Shown one piece after another: positions 41,268 through 49,878 of a stretch of DNA of 64,000 nt. A program made the translations under genes and the position numbers. Positions within the stretch are counted from its first letter, which is position 1. Every line of letters starts with the position of its first letter. Location: positions 1-64,000 of the forward strand of contig JAZUQZ010000029.1 of assembly GCA_045626925.1 (NCBI GenBank), written 5' to 3'. The notes beneath the pieces are model-generated. The model had not been told where the DNA came from. It was given only the letters and a program-made list of their open reading frames with translations, and did not search any database. The stretch is from Aphodoplasma sp045626925 (lineage in GTDB: Bacteria > Bacillota > Clostridia > UBA1381 > UMGS1253).

Positions 41268-42716
41268 TTATGCAAGCTCAAGCGAAAAAATAAATGTTGT
41301 TCTTTTTGCTGGATGATTTGTATTGCCGTCATATTCTTCATCTGATATAGGAACACTTTTTACCACAATATTTTCGTCATGTATTGATAAAATATTTTTC
41401 ACGAGATGCAACCCAAGGCCAGTACCTTTTTTATCATTTCGCGACTTATCTGTTTTATAAAATCTGTCAAAAATATATGGCAAATCATTTTGTTCAATTC
41501 CAAACCCGTCATTTGCAAAAGCGCTATAAGCCTTGTGCCCCTTTACAAACACCTTAATTTCAAGAGTTGATGCCGGGTCAGAAAATTTTATAGCATTGTC
41601 CATAAGATTTGTCACAACGCGCGAAATCGCATCCTTGTCAGCGAGCACATTTATATGCTCATCTGCAAAATCAACCGAAACATCAAGCTTTTTCTCATCA
41701 ATTGCATTTTCAAATTTTATTATTGTAAGCCGAATCAACTCTGCAAGGTCAAACGGCTTTATATCAAGCGAAAATTGTCCAAGGCTCATTTTTGAAATGT
41801 CAAGCATGTCGCTTACAAGCCGTGCAAGCCGTTTTGCTTCGCTAAGTGCAATTGAAAGATATTCGCTTGCACGCTCCTTTGGTATCGTTCCATCAAGAAC
41901 ATTTTCAATAAAGCCGGATATCGTCGTCATAGGCGTCCGAAGCTCGTGCGAAACATTTGCAACAAAGCTCGTCTGTGTGTCATCAAGCTTTTGGAGCGAG
42001 TCTGCCATATAGTTAAATGTTGCTCCAAGCTGGCCGATTTCGTCCCGGCTTGTCACATCGACGCGTGACTTAAAGTTGCCGGAGGCAATATTTTTTGCGG
42101 CTATATTTATACTTTTGAGCTGGCTTGTCATTCTTTTTGATATAATATAGAATATTACAAAAGCAATAAGCAATACTACAAGGCTGATAAATAAGAACAA
42201 ACGCGCTATTATATATCTGTCGTGGTCAAGCTTTGGCATAGGAACATTCAAAAACACCGCACCGACCGAATAGCCACTGTATTTTATGGGATAACCAACT
42301 GTCAAGACAGTTTCATCAAAAATACCGCCAAGCTTTCCTATAAATTGGGAAGAGTCGCCCGCTATAGTGTCATCGAGATATTTTTTTTCTATTTTTTTAT
42401 TTTGTGCAGTTACGCCGGATGTTTTTGCAAACATTTCTCCATCAGAGTTTGTAACAATAATGTGCATACCATTCATAACGCTTATTGTTTCAAGATTGTT
42501 CAGATAAACTTTTCGATAAAGCTTGTCATTTGCATCAATTTGCAAATTTACTGTCATTTCCGACACCATGGGTGCAACTTCCTTAAGAGTCACGGACTTT
42601 TGTTCTACAGAATATCTGCCAAGCATACCAAACATAATTATACCTGTCAACAGAAAGCTTAAAAACAGAACAACTATGTTTGCCCACATTACCTTGCTGA
42701 ATATTGTCTTAAACAT
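41268..42716 (-). CDS. Membrane sensor histidine kinase
   Basis: A 482-residue kinase: transmembrane helix near residues 10-34, an extracytoplasmic sensor of ~125 residues (dCache/PAS-like), a second helix near 168-190, HAMP (MTSQLKSINIAAKNIASGNF), HisKA with SHELRTPMTTISGF (phospho-His) and HATPase with NLMDNAIKFSDP, DGFGIEQNDLPYIFDRFYK and GTGLGLHLVKNI. It overlaps its regulator by one base. With htrA downstream the likely stimulus is envelope or secretion stress, which is inference. Confidence 0.94.
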   Translation of the reverse strand: MFKTIFSKVMWANIVVLFLSFLLTGIIMFGMLGRYSVEQKSVTLKEVAPMVSEMTVNLQIDANDKLYRKVYLNNLETISVMNGMHIIVTNSDGEMFAKTSGVTAQNKKIEKKYLDDTIAGDSSQFIGKLGGIFDETVLTVGYPIKYSGYSVGAVFLNVPMPKLDHDRYIIARLFLFISLVVLLIAFVIFYIISKRMTSQLKSINIAAKNIASGNFKSRVDVTSRDEIGQLGATFNYMADSLQKLDDTQTSFVANVSHELRTPMTTISGFIENVLDGTIPKERASEYLSIALSEAKRLARLVSDMLDISKMSLGQFSLDIKPFDLAELIRLTIIKFENAIDEKKLDVSVDFADEHINVLADKDAISRVVTNLMDNAIKFSDPASTLEIKVFVKGHKAYSAFANDGFGIEQNDLPYIFDRFYKTDKSRNDKKGTGLGLHLVKNILSIHDENIVVKSVPISDEEYDGNTNHPAKRTTFIFSLELA

Positions 42717-43402
42717 TATTTCACCTCAAACTTATAACCTACACCCCATACAGTTTTAAGCTGCCAATTATGCTCGTGTCCATCAAGCTTTTCACGAAGA
42801 CGCTTTACATGCACATCTACTGTGCGAGAATCGCCAAAATAATCAAAGCCCCAAACCTCTTCCAAAAGCTGCTCGCGCGTATATACACGGTTTGGATTTG
42901 AACAAAGGAAAAATAAAAGCTCAAGCTCTTTTGGCGGGATATCAATTGTTTCACCTTCTATTTTCAGTTCATAATTTGAAAGGTTAATAATAAGATTTGG
43001 ATATACAACTTCTCGCGCAATATCCTGACTTTTCGTTTCATATCTGCGCATTACTGCTTTTATGCGCGCAATAAGCTCCTTGCTTTCAAAGGGCTTTACC
43101 ATATAATCGTCTGCCCCAAGCTCAAGACCTAAAACCTTATCAAAGGTATCGCCCTTTGCCGTAAGCATAATAATCGGTATATTGCTTACGCGTCTTATCT
43201 CGCGACACACCTGCCATCCGTCTACCTTTGGCATCATAATATCAAGCAGTACAAGGTTTGGCGCTTCGGATTTAAATTTCTCAATCGCCGTCATACCATC
43301 ATTTACCACAACTGTATTAAAACCCTCTTTTTCAAGACATAGTCTGATAAGCTCGGCAATATTTATATCATCGTCTACGATAAGCACCTTTGTCTGTTGC
43401 AT
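42716..43402 (-). CDS. OmpR/PhoB-family response regulator
   Basis: A 228-residue regulator: receiver domain with VLIVDDD, phospho-acceptor Asp in LVLLDIMMPKVDG, MLTAKGD and the switch lysine in DYMVKPFESKEL, then a winged helix ending in RTVDVHVKRLREKLDG and VWGVGYKFE. I start at ATG 43402 (AGAAGGGG 6 nt upstream); the ATG at 43426 adds MNKKEGVF, which contains that site. It precedes and overlaps its kinase. Confidence 0.95.
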   Translation of the reverse strand: MQQTKVLIVDDDINIAELIRLCLEKEGFNTVVVNDGMTAIEKFKSEAPNLVLLDIMMPKVDGWQVCREIRRVSNIPIIMLTAKGDTFDKVLGLELGADDYMVKPFESKELIARIKAVMRRYETKSQDIAREVVYPNLIINLSNYELKIEGETIDIPPKELELLFFLCSNPNRVYTREQLLEEVWGFDYFGDSRTVDVHVKRLREKLDGHEHNWQLKTVWGVGYKFEVK

Positions 43403-43449
43403 AAAAACCCCTTCTTTTTTGTTCATTTTATGTAGCTATTTATGTGGTC

Positions 43450-43478
43450 AGTATATCATACGCCATAAAAATAGTAAA
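43450..43478 (-). promoter_or_regulatory. Promoter of the two-component operon
   Basis: On the minus strand TTTACT (43478-43473) and TATACT (43455-43450), 17 bp apart. The proB promoter on the other strand has the same hexamers. Confidence 0.55.
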
Positions 43479-43532
43479 GAAAATTTTTGTTAACATTTAT
43501 GAACAAATTTTGAACTTTGACATCGTTTTTCC

Positions 43533-43561
43533 TTTACTTTTTTAATATTTCGTATTATACT
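43533..43561 (+). promoter_or_regulatory. Promoter of proB-proA
   Basis: TTTACT (43533-43538) and TATACT (43556-43561), 17-bp spacer. TTGACA at 43517-43522 has no suitable -10. Confidence 0.5.
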
Positions 43562-43632
43562 TGTATTATGCTGACAGTTTAGTAAAAACATAAGCAAAAT
43601 TGAGCAAAATACATAAAGGTTGTGATTTCTAA

Positions 43633-44433
43633 GTGGATTATTCATCTCTAAAAAATGTGAAAAGAATTGTTTTCAAGGTTGGCACATCGACGCTTACCTA
43701 TGAAAACGGAAAAATAAATATCCAACGCGTAGAAAAGCTTGCGCGCGTGCTTTGTGACCTTCGAAATTCCGGCAAGGATATTGTCCTTGTTTCATCGGGA
43801 GCTATTTCGGTTGGGGTTTCAAAGGTTGGTATGAGCGAAAGGCCAAAGTCGCTTCCGCAGAAGCAGGCACTTGCTGCTGTGGGCCAAAGTGAACTTATGT
43901 ATCTTTATGACAAGCTCTTTTCAGAATATCACAATATTGTTGCACAGCTTTTGCTTACGGCAGATGTGCTCGAGCATGATTTGAGGAAGAAAAACGCACA
44001 CAATACATTTGAAAAGCTGCTTGAGCTTGGGATAATTCCTGTTGTAAACGAAAACGACACAATCTCGACAGAGGAGATTGAGTTTGGTGACAATGATACG
44101 CTTTCTGCGCTTGTGGCGGAGCTTATCAGTGCCGACCTTTTGGTAATACTTTCAGATATTGACGGGCTTTATGACAAAGACCCTAAGACAAATGATGATG
44201 CAAAGCTTATACACATAGTAGAAAAAATTGATGATAACATAAAAGGCTGTGCAGGTGGTGCAGGCAGCAGACGCGGTACAGGCGGGATGATTACAAAAAT
44301 CCGCGCAGGCGAAATTGCAACAAATGCAGGTGTTGACATGGTTATATTAAATGGCGCAGACCCGTATGACATATACGCTATGCTTGCTGATGAGCCAAAG
44401 GGTACAAGGTTTTTGGCACAAAATAAAAGTTGA
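43633..44433 (+). CDS. proB: Glutamate 5-kinase (catalytic domain only)
   Basis: First proline step: phosphorylates glutamate. The 266 residues cover the amino-acid-kinase fold: VFKVGTSTLTYENGKIN, LVSSGAISVGVSKVG, VVNENDTISTEEIEFGDNDTLSALVA and GTGGMITKIRAGEIA. It lacks the C-terminal PUA domain present in the ~370-residue E. coli type, as in many clostridia. The GTG start follows AAAGGT by a slightly long 12-nt gap. It is divergent from the two-component operon. Confidence 0.95.
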   Translation: MDYSSLKNVKRIVFKVGTSTLTYENGKINIQRVEKLARVLCDLRNSGKDIVLVSSGAISVGVSKVGMSERPKSLPQKQALAAVGQSELMYLYDKLFSEYHNIVAQLLLTADVLEHDLRKKNAHNTFEKLLELGIIPVVNENDTISTEEIEFGDNDTLSALVAELISADLLVILSDIDGLYDKDPKTNDDAKLIHIVEKIDDNIKGCAGGAGSRRGTGGMITKIRAGEIATNAGVDMVILNGADPYDIYAMLADEPKGTRFLAQNKS

Positions 44434-44444
44434 GGTGTAAACAT

Positions 44445-45689
44445 ATGCAACAGTTAATACAAATAGCTCAAAAAGCAAAAAAAGCGTCGTATTCACTTTT
44501 AAAAGCGAGCAGCACAAAGAAAGATGAAGCACTTTTAAAAATTTCTGAGCTTTTGATAGAAAACAGCGACAAAATTATAGAGCAAAATGAAATAGATTTG
44601 CACAATGCGCGCGAAAAAGGGACATCGCCGGCGATGCTTGACCGTCTTATGCTCTCGCGCGAGCGCATAGAGGCGATTGCTGACGGAGTTATGAAGGTGC
44701 GTTCACTTTCTGACCCAATAGGTGAGGTGCTTGGCATGCAAAAGCGTCCAAACGGACTTTTGATAGGGAAAAAGCGCGTGCCGCTTGGCGTTATTGGTAT
44801 AATATATGAGGCAAGGCCGAATGTTACGGTCGATGCGGCGGTTTTGTGTTTGAAATCATCAAACACAACGATTCTTCGTGGTGGAAGTGAGGCCATAAAT
44901 ACAAACAAAATTCTTGCAACCATTATGCGCAGTGCACTTTCAGAGGTTGGGCTTTGTGAGGATTGCATATCTTTACTTGAAGACACTTCTCGTGAGAGCG
45001 CAAAAAACATGATGACATTAAATGATTACATTGATGTGCTCATTCCGCGTGGCGGTGCAGGACTTATCCGCACAGTTGTTGAAAATGCGACGGTGCCTGT
45101 TATACAAACGGGGACGGGCAACTGTCATATATATGCACATAGTGATTGTGATTTTGATATGGCATTAAATATTTTAATAAATGCAAAGACGAGTCGTCCC
45201 GCAGTATGCAATGCGGCGGAAAGTCTTGTAATAGACAGACAGATTGCAAAACAGTTTTTGCCTCTGGCATATGATGCGCTAAAACAAAATGGCGTCGAGG
45301 TGCGTGGTTGTGATGAGTGCATAAAGATTTGTCCCGATATGATAAAGGCAAGTGATGAGGACTTTTATAAAGAGTATAACGACTTTGTTATATCGGTTAA
45401 AATTGTGAGCGATATCGACGAAGCTATTGAGCATATAAACACACATAATACAAAGCATTCAGAGGCAATTATTACTACAAACTACAGTGCATCGCAAAAG
45501 TTTTTAGATGAGGTTGATGCTGCTGCAGTTTATGTAAATGCTTCGACACGGTTTACAGATGGGTATGAGTTTGGCCTTGGGGCAGAAATTGGTATAAGTA
45601 CACAAAAAATGCACACGCGTGGCCCAATGGGTCTTTGTGAGCTTACGACGATAAAATATATCGTATATGGTGACGGACAAATAAGATAA
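44445..45689 (+). CDS. proA: Glutamate-5-semialdehyde dehydrogenase (gamma-glutamyl phosphate reductase)
   Basis: Reduces glutamyl-5-phosphate to the semialdehyde with NADPH, the second proline step. The 414-residue protein shows IYEARPNVTVDAAVLCLKSSN, LRGGSEA, DVLIPRGGAGLI, the catalytic Cys in RPAVCNAAESLVI, and GLGAEIGISTQKMHARG-like GISTQKMHTRGPMGL. ATG 44445 is preferred because GAGGTG ends 7 nt before it; the site overlaps the proB stop, so the pair is coupled. proC is not here. Confidence 0.97.
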   Translation: MQQLIQIAQKAKKASYSLLKASSTKKDEALLKISELLIENSDKIIEQNEIDLHNAREKGTSPAMLDRLMLSRERIEAIADGVMKVRSLSDPIGEVLGMQKRPNGLLIGKKRVPLGVIGIIYEARPNVTVDAAVLCLKSSNTTILRGGSEAINTNKILATIMRSALSEVGLCEDCISLLEDTSRESAKNMMTLNDYIDVLIPRGGAGLIRTVVENATVPVIQTGTGNCHIYAHSDCDFDMALNILINAKTSRPAVCNAAESLVIDRQIAKQFLPLAYDALKQNGVEVRGCDECIKICPDMIKASDEDFYKEYNDFVISVKIVSDIDEAIEHINTHNTKHSEAIITTNYSASQKFLDEVDAAAVYVNASTRFTDGYEFGLGAEIGISTQKMHTRGPMGLCELTTIKYIVYGDGQIR

Positions 45690-45697
45690 AATATAAA

Positions 45698-45734
45698 TAA
45701 AACGCTGGTCAAATATTAAGGCCGGCGTTTTTTA
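45698..45734 (+). terminator. Terminator of proB-proA
   Basis: AAAACGCTGGTC pairs with GGCCGGCGTTTT (minor wobbles) and continues into T residues. Confidence 0.85.
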
Positions 45735-45911
45735 ATACATAATAATTTATCATTAGATACTATAAGTACAAAGTATGGATATAATAAAAAAACAACATTT
45801 AATATGTTGCGATATACATTATCTCCTGGGCAGAAATATTATTACAAAAACCATCATATGATATCAGTGTATAGACACAAAAATTTGCCACAATGTAGAA
45901 TGGGGAGTAAT

Positions 45912-46778
45912 ATGTATAGATTTGTAATAATAAAAAAACGCACTGCGTTATTATGTCTTTTGCTTGTGTGTGTTATATTTTTGGGCGGCGTATATACACT
46001 AATAAGCTTTGCAGCGGAAGCGGACAAAGAACAAAAGCTTCGTTTGCCGATAATTATGTATCACAGTATTTTAAAAAATCCGTCATCATCGGGCAAATAT
46101 GTTGTATCTCCACAGACATTTGAAAACGATATCAAATATTTAAAGGATAACGGCTATACAACGATTTTGAGCGATGAGCTTATAAATTATGTAAAAAACG
46201 ATGCACCACTTCCGGAAAGGTGCGTTATGATTACATTTGATGATGGGTATCTTAATAATTTGACTTATGTTGTACCGATACTTGAAAAGTATGATATGAA
46301 AGCAATAATATCTGTGGTGGGGGAGTATACCGAGCGATTTTCTGCCGAAGAAGACCATAACCCGAGTTATTCGCATTTTTCGTGGGAGGATATAAACGAA
46401 TGTATCAAGTCGGACAGGATTGAAATCGGAAATCATACATACAATATGCACAAACAGGGTGAAAGGCGCGGCGCTATGAAAAAAAGAGGCGAAAGTGATG
46501 AGGAATATAAAAAAATACTTTCCCATGACATATTAAAGACACAAAATCTTTTGTCGGAGCATTGTGGGGTAGTGCCGAATGTGTTTACATATCCGTATGG
46601 AGCAGTCAGCAACGCCTCGGTCGATATTATAAAAGAGCTTGGGTTTAAGATGTCACTTGGTTGTTGCGAAAAGGTAAACGAAATCGGGCATGATGAAAAC
46701 GAGCTGTATCTTCTTTGCCGTTTTAACAGACCGAGTGGCATAACTACAGAGCAGTTTATGAGAAAAATTATCGAATAA
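45912..46778 (+). CDS. Membrane-anchored polysaccharide deacetylase (NodB homology)
   Basis: A 288-residue CE4 enzyme: basic start then one transmembrane helix (LLCLLLVCVIFLGGVYTLISF), followed outside the cell by LPIIMYHSI, ITFDDGY (catalytic and metal-binding Asp), IGNHTYNMH (metal-binding histidines H-x3-H) and FTYPYGA. It removes N-acetyl groups from peptidoglycan or another glycan. ATG 45912 follows GGGGAG closely; a start at 45804 would run through an unlikely leader. LPxxMYHS-type enzymes often include spore- or wall-modifying members. Confidence 0.87.
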   Translation: MYRFVIIKKRTALLCLLLVCVIFLGGVYTLISFAAEADKEQKLRLPIIMYHSILKNPSSSGKYVVSPQTFENDIKYLKDNGYTTILSDELINYVKNDAPLPERCVMITFDDGYLNNLTYVVPILEKYDMKAIISVVGEYTERFSAEEDHNPSYSHFSWEDINECIKSDRIEIGNHTYNMHKQGERRGAMKKRGESDEEYKKILSHDILKTQNLLSEHCGVVPNVFTYPYGAVSNASVDIIKELGFKMSLGCCEKVNEIGHDENELYLLCRFNRPSGITTEQFMRKIIE

Positions 46779-46896
46779 ATTTATCCTTAATTTTAAAATA
46801 TTTAAGTGTTTTTTAACTGCACTGTATTTTATGTAAACTTGGCTTGATAATAGGGTTTTTGGGGCATCTTCAAACATTCGTTTTTTTATGTGGGAA

Positions 46897-46947
46897 TGTG
46901 GACAACTCTGTGTATAACCACTAAAAAAGCATTTTTTATGTGGATAA
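46897..46947 (-). other. Cluster of three DnaA-box-like nonamers
   Basis: On the minus strand: TTGTCCACA (46905-46897, one mismatch to TTATNCACA), TTATACACA (46917-46909, consensus) and TTATCCACA (46947-46939, consensus). All lie in the same orientation within 51 bp in AT-rich intergenic DNA. No dnaA, dnaN, rpmH or gyrB is near, so this need not be oriC. Confidence 0.45.
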
Positions 46948-47031
46948 CCTTATGAATTTTATCGAAAAACAGTCAAAAGTTTACATAATACTTTTAGCAA
47001 ATAAACCTTATTTTTTAGAGAAATTTCAAAC

Positions 47032-47061
47032 AAAAAAATCGCGGAATTTTCCGCGATTTTG
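47032..47061 (-). terminator. Terminator of the LCP gene
   Basis: AAAATCGCGG pairs with CCGCGATTTT, with seven T residues on the minus strand. It overlaps the end of the 46779-47065 gap, whose remaining sequence holds only the DnaA-box cluster. Confidence 0.88.
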
Positions 47062-47065
47062 TATT

Positions 47066-48367
47066 TTATATTCCCTCAGGATACTCGTTTGGATTATTAG
47101 GTTTTGGAGTAACCGTTGGCTTTGGGGTGGCTGTCGGCCGTGGCGTAGCAGTCGGATTCGGCTTTGGAGTAGTCGTAGGTTTTGATGTTGTACTCGGTCT
47201 TGGAGTAGTTGTTGATGGTGTATCATCTTTCGGCGATGGACTCGGCTCAAGTGACGGACTTGGTTCCGGTGACGGCGACACAGAAGGTGTCGGGGTATAT
47301 ACCGGACGGGGTGTCGGTTTAAGCTTTACATCATACCAGAACACATCGTTTGCAAGAGTTTCCATTTGTTTTGCATCGTACAACCAATAAGAAATACCAC
47401 CTTCGTTTGTTGTACCGGGAAGAATATACATCTGAATATTTTCGTCGCTGATTTTTGTAAGCGATGGGGCATATTTTATTGCATCACCAAGCGTAATATT
47501 TGTCGTAACATAATTTGACATTATATTATAAAGGTCGCCAACCTTGAAAAGATTTGCCGTTGTAGCGTGCTGCTTTATAAGCTCTTTAAGAAATTCGCGT
47601 TGTATCTCTGTTCTTTTTATATCTGCCTGTGCATACTGATTTCTTGCACGGACAAGCTGCTCTGCTTTATCACCATTAAGTCGCTGGAGTCCGGGGTGCA
47701 AATCAATATACAAATCTTGCTCAGGGTCTTGATAATAAAGGCGAATCGGGACATTGAACTCTACCCCACCAAGAGCATCAATAGCCTTGCGGAAGCCCTC
47801 AAAATTTATCTTTACATAAAAATTTATCGGAAGGCCGGTAATATCCCCGATTTGTTTTATAAGACCTGCCATACCTTTTGCAGCATATACAGAGTTTATT
47901 TTTGCAAAACTGTTTCCACCATATGGATTTGGCACTCTTGTATCGCGTGGGATGGACATTATATTGACTGTATGATTCTTGCAATCCATAAGCGCAAGCA
48001 TGATTGTGTCGGTGTTATATCCGTCGCCATCTGTACCGACAAGCAGAACGCTGACCTTATCTTCAACTATATCATCAACTAACAGGTCTGGGTCCTTTTC
48101 GGCATTGAAACCTATACGCGAAATCCCCCAGCCAATCACAAAAAGCATCAACAAAATGCTTGCAATTACGGCAAGTGTTGTAAGCCTTTTTTTCTTTTTT
48201 CTGTTTTGGGCGCGTTTCGCCATCTGGCGATAGCGTCTTGACCTTTCCGCTTCAACGCGTCTTTTTATATCTGAATCGCCAACACCTTGCAGTATATCTG
48301 CATCAATAGAATCAAGCGACTCCTGTTGTTGTTCGTTTTGATTTATCGTTATTTCCTTTTCTTTCAT
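47066..48367 (-). CDS. LCP-family (LytR-CpsA-Psr) glycopolymer ligase
   Basis: A 433-residue membrane protein: basic cytoplasmic lead of ~60 residues (RRYRQMAKRAQNRKKKKR), one helix (TTLAVIASILLMLFVIGWG), and the LCP catalytic domain with VLLVGTDGD, NTDTIMLA, MSIPRDTRVP and the conserved RARNQYAQADIKRTEIQ. LCP enzymes transfer lipid-linked secondary wall polymers onto peptidoglycan. An ~85-residue Pro/Thr/Ser tail (TPTPSVSPSPEPS...) follows, probably a wall-spanning or disordered segment; such tails vary. AGGAGATGTCC-like AGGAG precedes the ATG. Confidence 0.93.
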   Translation of the reverse strand: MKEKEITINQNEQQQESLDSIDADILQGVGDSDIKRRVEAERSRRYRQMAKRAQNRKKKKRLTTLAVIASILLMLFVIGWGISRIGFNAEKDPDLLVDDIVEDKVSVLLVGTDGDGYNTDTIMLALMDCKNHTVNIMSIPRDTRVPNPYGGNSFAKINSVYAAKGMAGLIKQIGDITGLPINFYVKINFEGFRKAIDALGGVEFNVPIRLYYQDPEQDLYIDLHPGLQRLNGDKAEQLVRARNQYAQADIKRTEIQREFLKELIKQHATTANLFKVGDLYNIMSNYVTTNITLGDAIKYAPSLTKISDENIQMYILPGTTNEGGISYWLYDAKQMETLANDVFWYDVKLKPTPRPVYTPTPSVSPSPEPSPSLEPSPSPKDDTPSTTTPRPSTTSKPTTTPKPNPTATPRPTATPKPTVTPKPNNPNEYPEGI

Positions 48368-48404
48368 TTGGACATCTCCTAGTATGCATAATTATGTAAA
48401 AACA

Positions 48405-48439
48405 CAATAAAAGCCGTAGCAAGTAGGCGCTACGGCTTG
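48405..48439 (-). terminator. Terminator of the tRNA operon
   Basis: AAGCCGTAGC pairs with GCTACGGCTT around a CGCCTACTT-like loop, and TTTATTG follows on the minus strand. It abuts the encoded CCA of tRNA-Tyr. Confidence 0.9.
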
Positions 48440-48524
48440 TGGTGGAGGGAGATGGATTCGAACCATCGAAGCTGAAAGCAACAGATTTACAGTCTGCCCC
48501 CTTTGGCCACTCGGGAACCCCTCC
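48440..48524 (-). tRNA. tRNA-Tyr (GTA)
   Basis: The acceptor GGAGGGG (48524-48518) pairs with TCCCTCC, followed by A and the encoded CCA (48442-48440). The anticodon loop CTGTAAA has GTA at 48490-48488. A long variable arm is present, as in bacterial tRNA-Tyr. Confidence 0.97.
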
Positions 48525-48527
48525 ATG

Positions 48528-48603
48528 TGGAGCTGGTGATGGGACTCGAACCCGCGACCTGCTGATTACAAATCAGCTGCTCTACCAATTGAGCTACACC
48601 AGC
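48528..48603 (-). tRNA. tRNA-Thr (TGT)
   Basis: The acceptor GCTGGTG (48603-48597) pairs with CACCAGC, followed by T and encoded CCA (48530-48528). Anticodon TGT lies at 48570-48568. It is separated from tRNA-Tyr by 3 nt and is first in the two-gene operon. Confidence 0.97.
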
Positions 48604-48690
48604 ACATACCATTGTGCGCATCTTATAAAACAACATTAAAACATAAATAAAACAAGTTTATCTTTAATGATTCTCAAATGCGACTACTAT

Positions 48691-48719
48691 AATATAACAC
48701 AAATTTGATAGTGTGTCAA
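48691..48719 (-). promoter_or_regulatory. Promoter of the tRNA-Thr/Tyr operon
   Basis: TTGACA (48719-48714) and TATATT (48696-48691), 17-bp spacer on the minus strand. Confidence 0.8.
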
Positions 48720-48765
48720 CACCTAATTTTAAAAATTTTTAAAAATTTTAAAAGCAGATATATAA

Positions 48766-48794
48766 TTGACCTTATATATATTATTTGTTATAAT
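48766..48794 (+). promoter_or_regulatory. Promoter of queG
   Basis: TTGACC (48766-48771), 17 bp, TATAAT (48789-48794) with TG at 48786-48787. Transcription starts near 48801, so a queG start at 48766 is excluded. Confidence 0.8.
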
Positions 48795-48828
48795 ATCAGT
48801 GTTAAATATGTACACAGGTGGTGATGGC

Positions 48829-49695
48829 GTGCGAAAAAAACTCGACGAATATGCCAAAAAGCTTAAAATATCTGATATAGGTGTGTGCGAGGCGCGTATA
48901 TATGACGAGCTTTGTGATGTGTTAGATAAATACGATACGCCATTTACGGCGCTGACACAGAGGCGCATATCACCATTTGAGTTTGTAAAAAATGCACGAA
49001 GCGTAATAATGTGCGTTTTTAATTATTATACAGAGGGCGATGATGATTGCAACCTGTCGCGCTATGTGTGGGGGTGCGATTATCACGAGGTTGTTAAAGA
49101 CAAGCTTGAAAAGCTTTGTACTCTTTTAAAAGACGATTTTGGTGATTTTGAGCACTATATTTTTTGTGATGACTCGCCACTGTGTGACAAACACTTGGCA
49201 TATCTTGCGGGGCTTGGGTTTGTAGGAAAAAACCATCTTCTTATACATCCAAAATACGGCTCGTATGTATTTATTGGCGGCATAGTAAGCGAGCTTGAGC
49301 TACCGTTTGATAAGCCGCTTCAAAATCTCTGTATGGATTGTGGCTTGTGTCAACAAAAGTGCCCCGCGCACGCATTTGACAACGGGTTTGATGCACATTT
49401 GTGCGCGTCGTATATTATGCAAAAAAAGGGGGAGCTTTCGGCAAAGGAAAAACAAATCATAAAGCTCGCGCATAAGGCGTGGGGGTGCGATGAGTGCTCT
49501 TTGGCCTGTCCGCATAATGCCCATCCGATTGTGACGGATATTGAACAGTTTTGTATAAAGTCGCGCAATATTGATGATAAAAGCATATCAGATGATGAAA
49601 GTTTTTTGAATTTTTCAAAAGGGCGTGCTTTTGCGTGGCGTGGCAGAGCGGTCCTTGCACGAAATCTTGATGCACTAAATGACTCGAAAAATTAA
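48829..49695 (+). CDS. queG: Epoxyqueuosine reductase (cobalamin and [4Fe-4S] dependent)
   Basis: The last step of queuosine synthesis in tRNA: reduces epoxyqueuosine to queuosine. The 288-residue protein has ARSVIMCVFNYY, the catalytic-region FCDDSPLCDKHLAYLAGLGF and GKNHLLIHPKYGSYVFIG, then two ferredoxin clusters: CMDCGLCQQKCP and CDECSLACP. The GTG start at 48829 has AGGTGG 7 nt upstream; the ATG at 48808 lacks a site. It is shorter than the ~380-residue proteobacterial form, which has a C-terminal HEAT extension. Other que genes are not in the window. Confidence 0.92.
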   Translation: MRKKLDEYAKKLKISDIGVCEARIYDELCDVLDKYDTPFTALTQRRISPFEFVKNARSVIMCVFNYYTEGDDDCNLSRYVWGCDYHEVVKDKLEKLCTLLKDDFGDFEHYIFCDDSPLCDKHLAYLAGLGFVGKNHLLIHPKYGSYVFIGGIVSELELPFDKPLQNLCMDCGLCQQKCPAHAFDNGFDAHLCASYIMQKKGELSAKEKQIIKLAHKAWGCDECSLACPHNAHPIVTDIEQFCIKSRNIDDKSISDDESFLNFSKGRAFAWRGRAVLARNLDALNDSKN

Positions 49696-49814
49696 AATTT
49701 GTATAATATTACAACGAACATTTAAAAAGTCATATATAATTTGAACAAATATGCTGATTTATATAAGCGATTTTGTTGATTAGTAAAAATTTTTTTTAAA
49801 TTTAAAAACTAATT

Positions 49815-49832
49815 ATTGCATTTTTATGCAAT
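49815..49832 (+). promoter_or_regulatory. Putative ArgR operator overlapping the argC promoter
   Basis: ATTGCAT-TTTT-ATGCAAT is an 18-bp perfect palindrome that matches the ArgR box pattern (TNTGAATWWWWATTCANW) at most positions. TTGCAT (49816-49821) doubles as -35 with TATAAT at 49839-49844, a 17-bp spacer. An arginine repressor bound here would block argC-argB. Confidence 0.65.
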
Positions 49833-49878
49833 ATAATGTATAATAATACCAATTTGATGTATAAAAGGAGAAATTATT

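Noticed and set aside
46897..46947. Calling this the chromosomal origin
   Set aside because: Only three boxes and no dnaA, dnaN, rpmH or gyr genes are nearby. The neighbours are wall-related. Kept as a finding only.
47100..47330. Repeats in the LCP tail as a CRISPR or tandem DNA repeat
   Set aside because: The repeats are codon-level (Thr-Pro-Lys and similar), irregular in length, and encode the protein tail.
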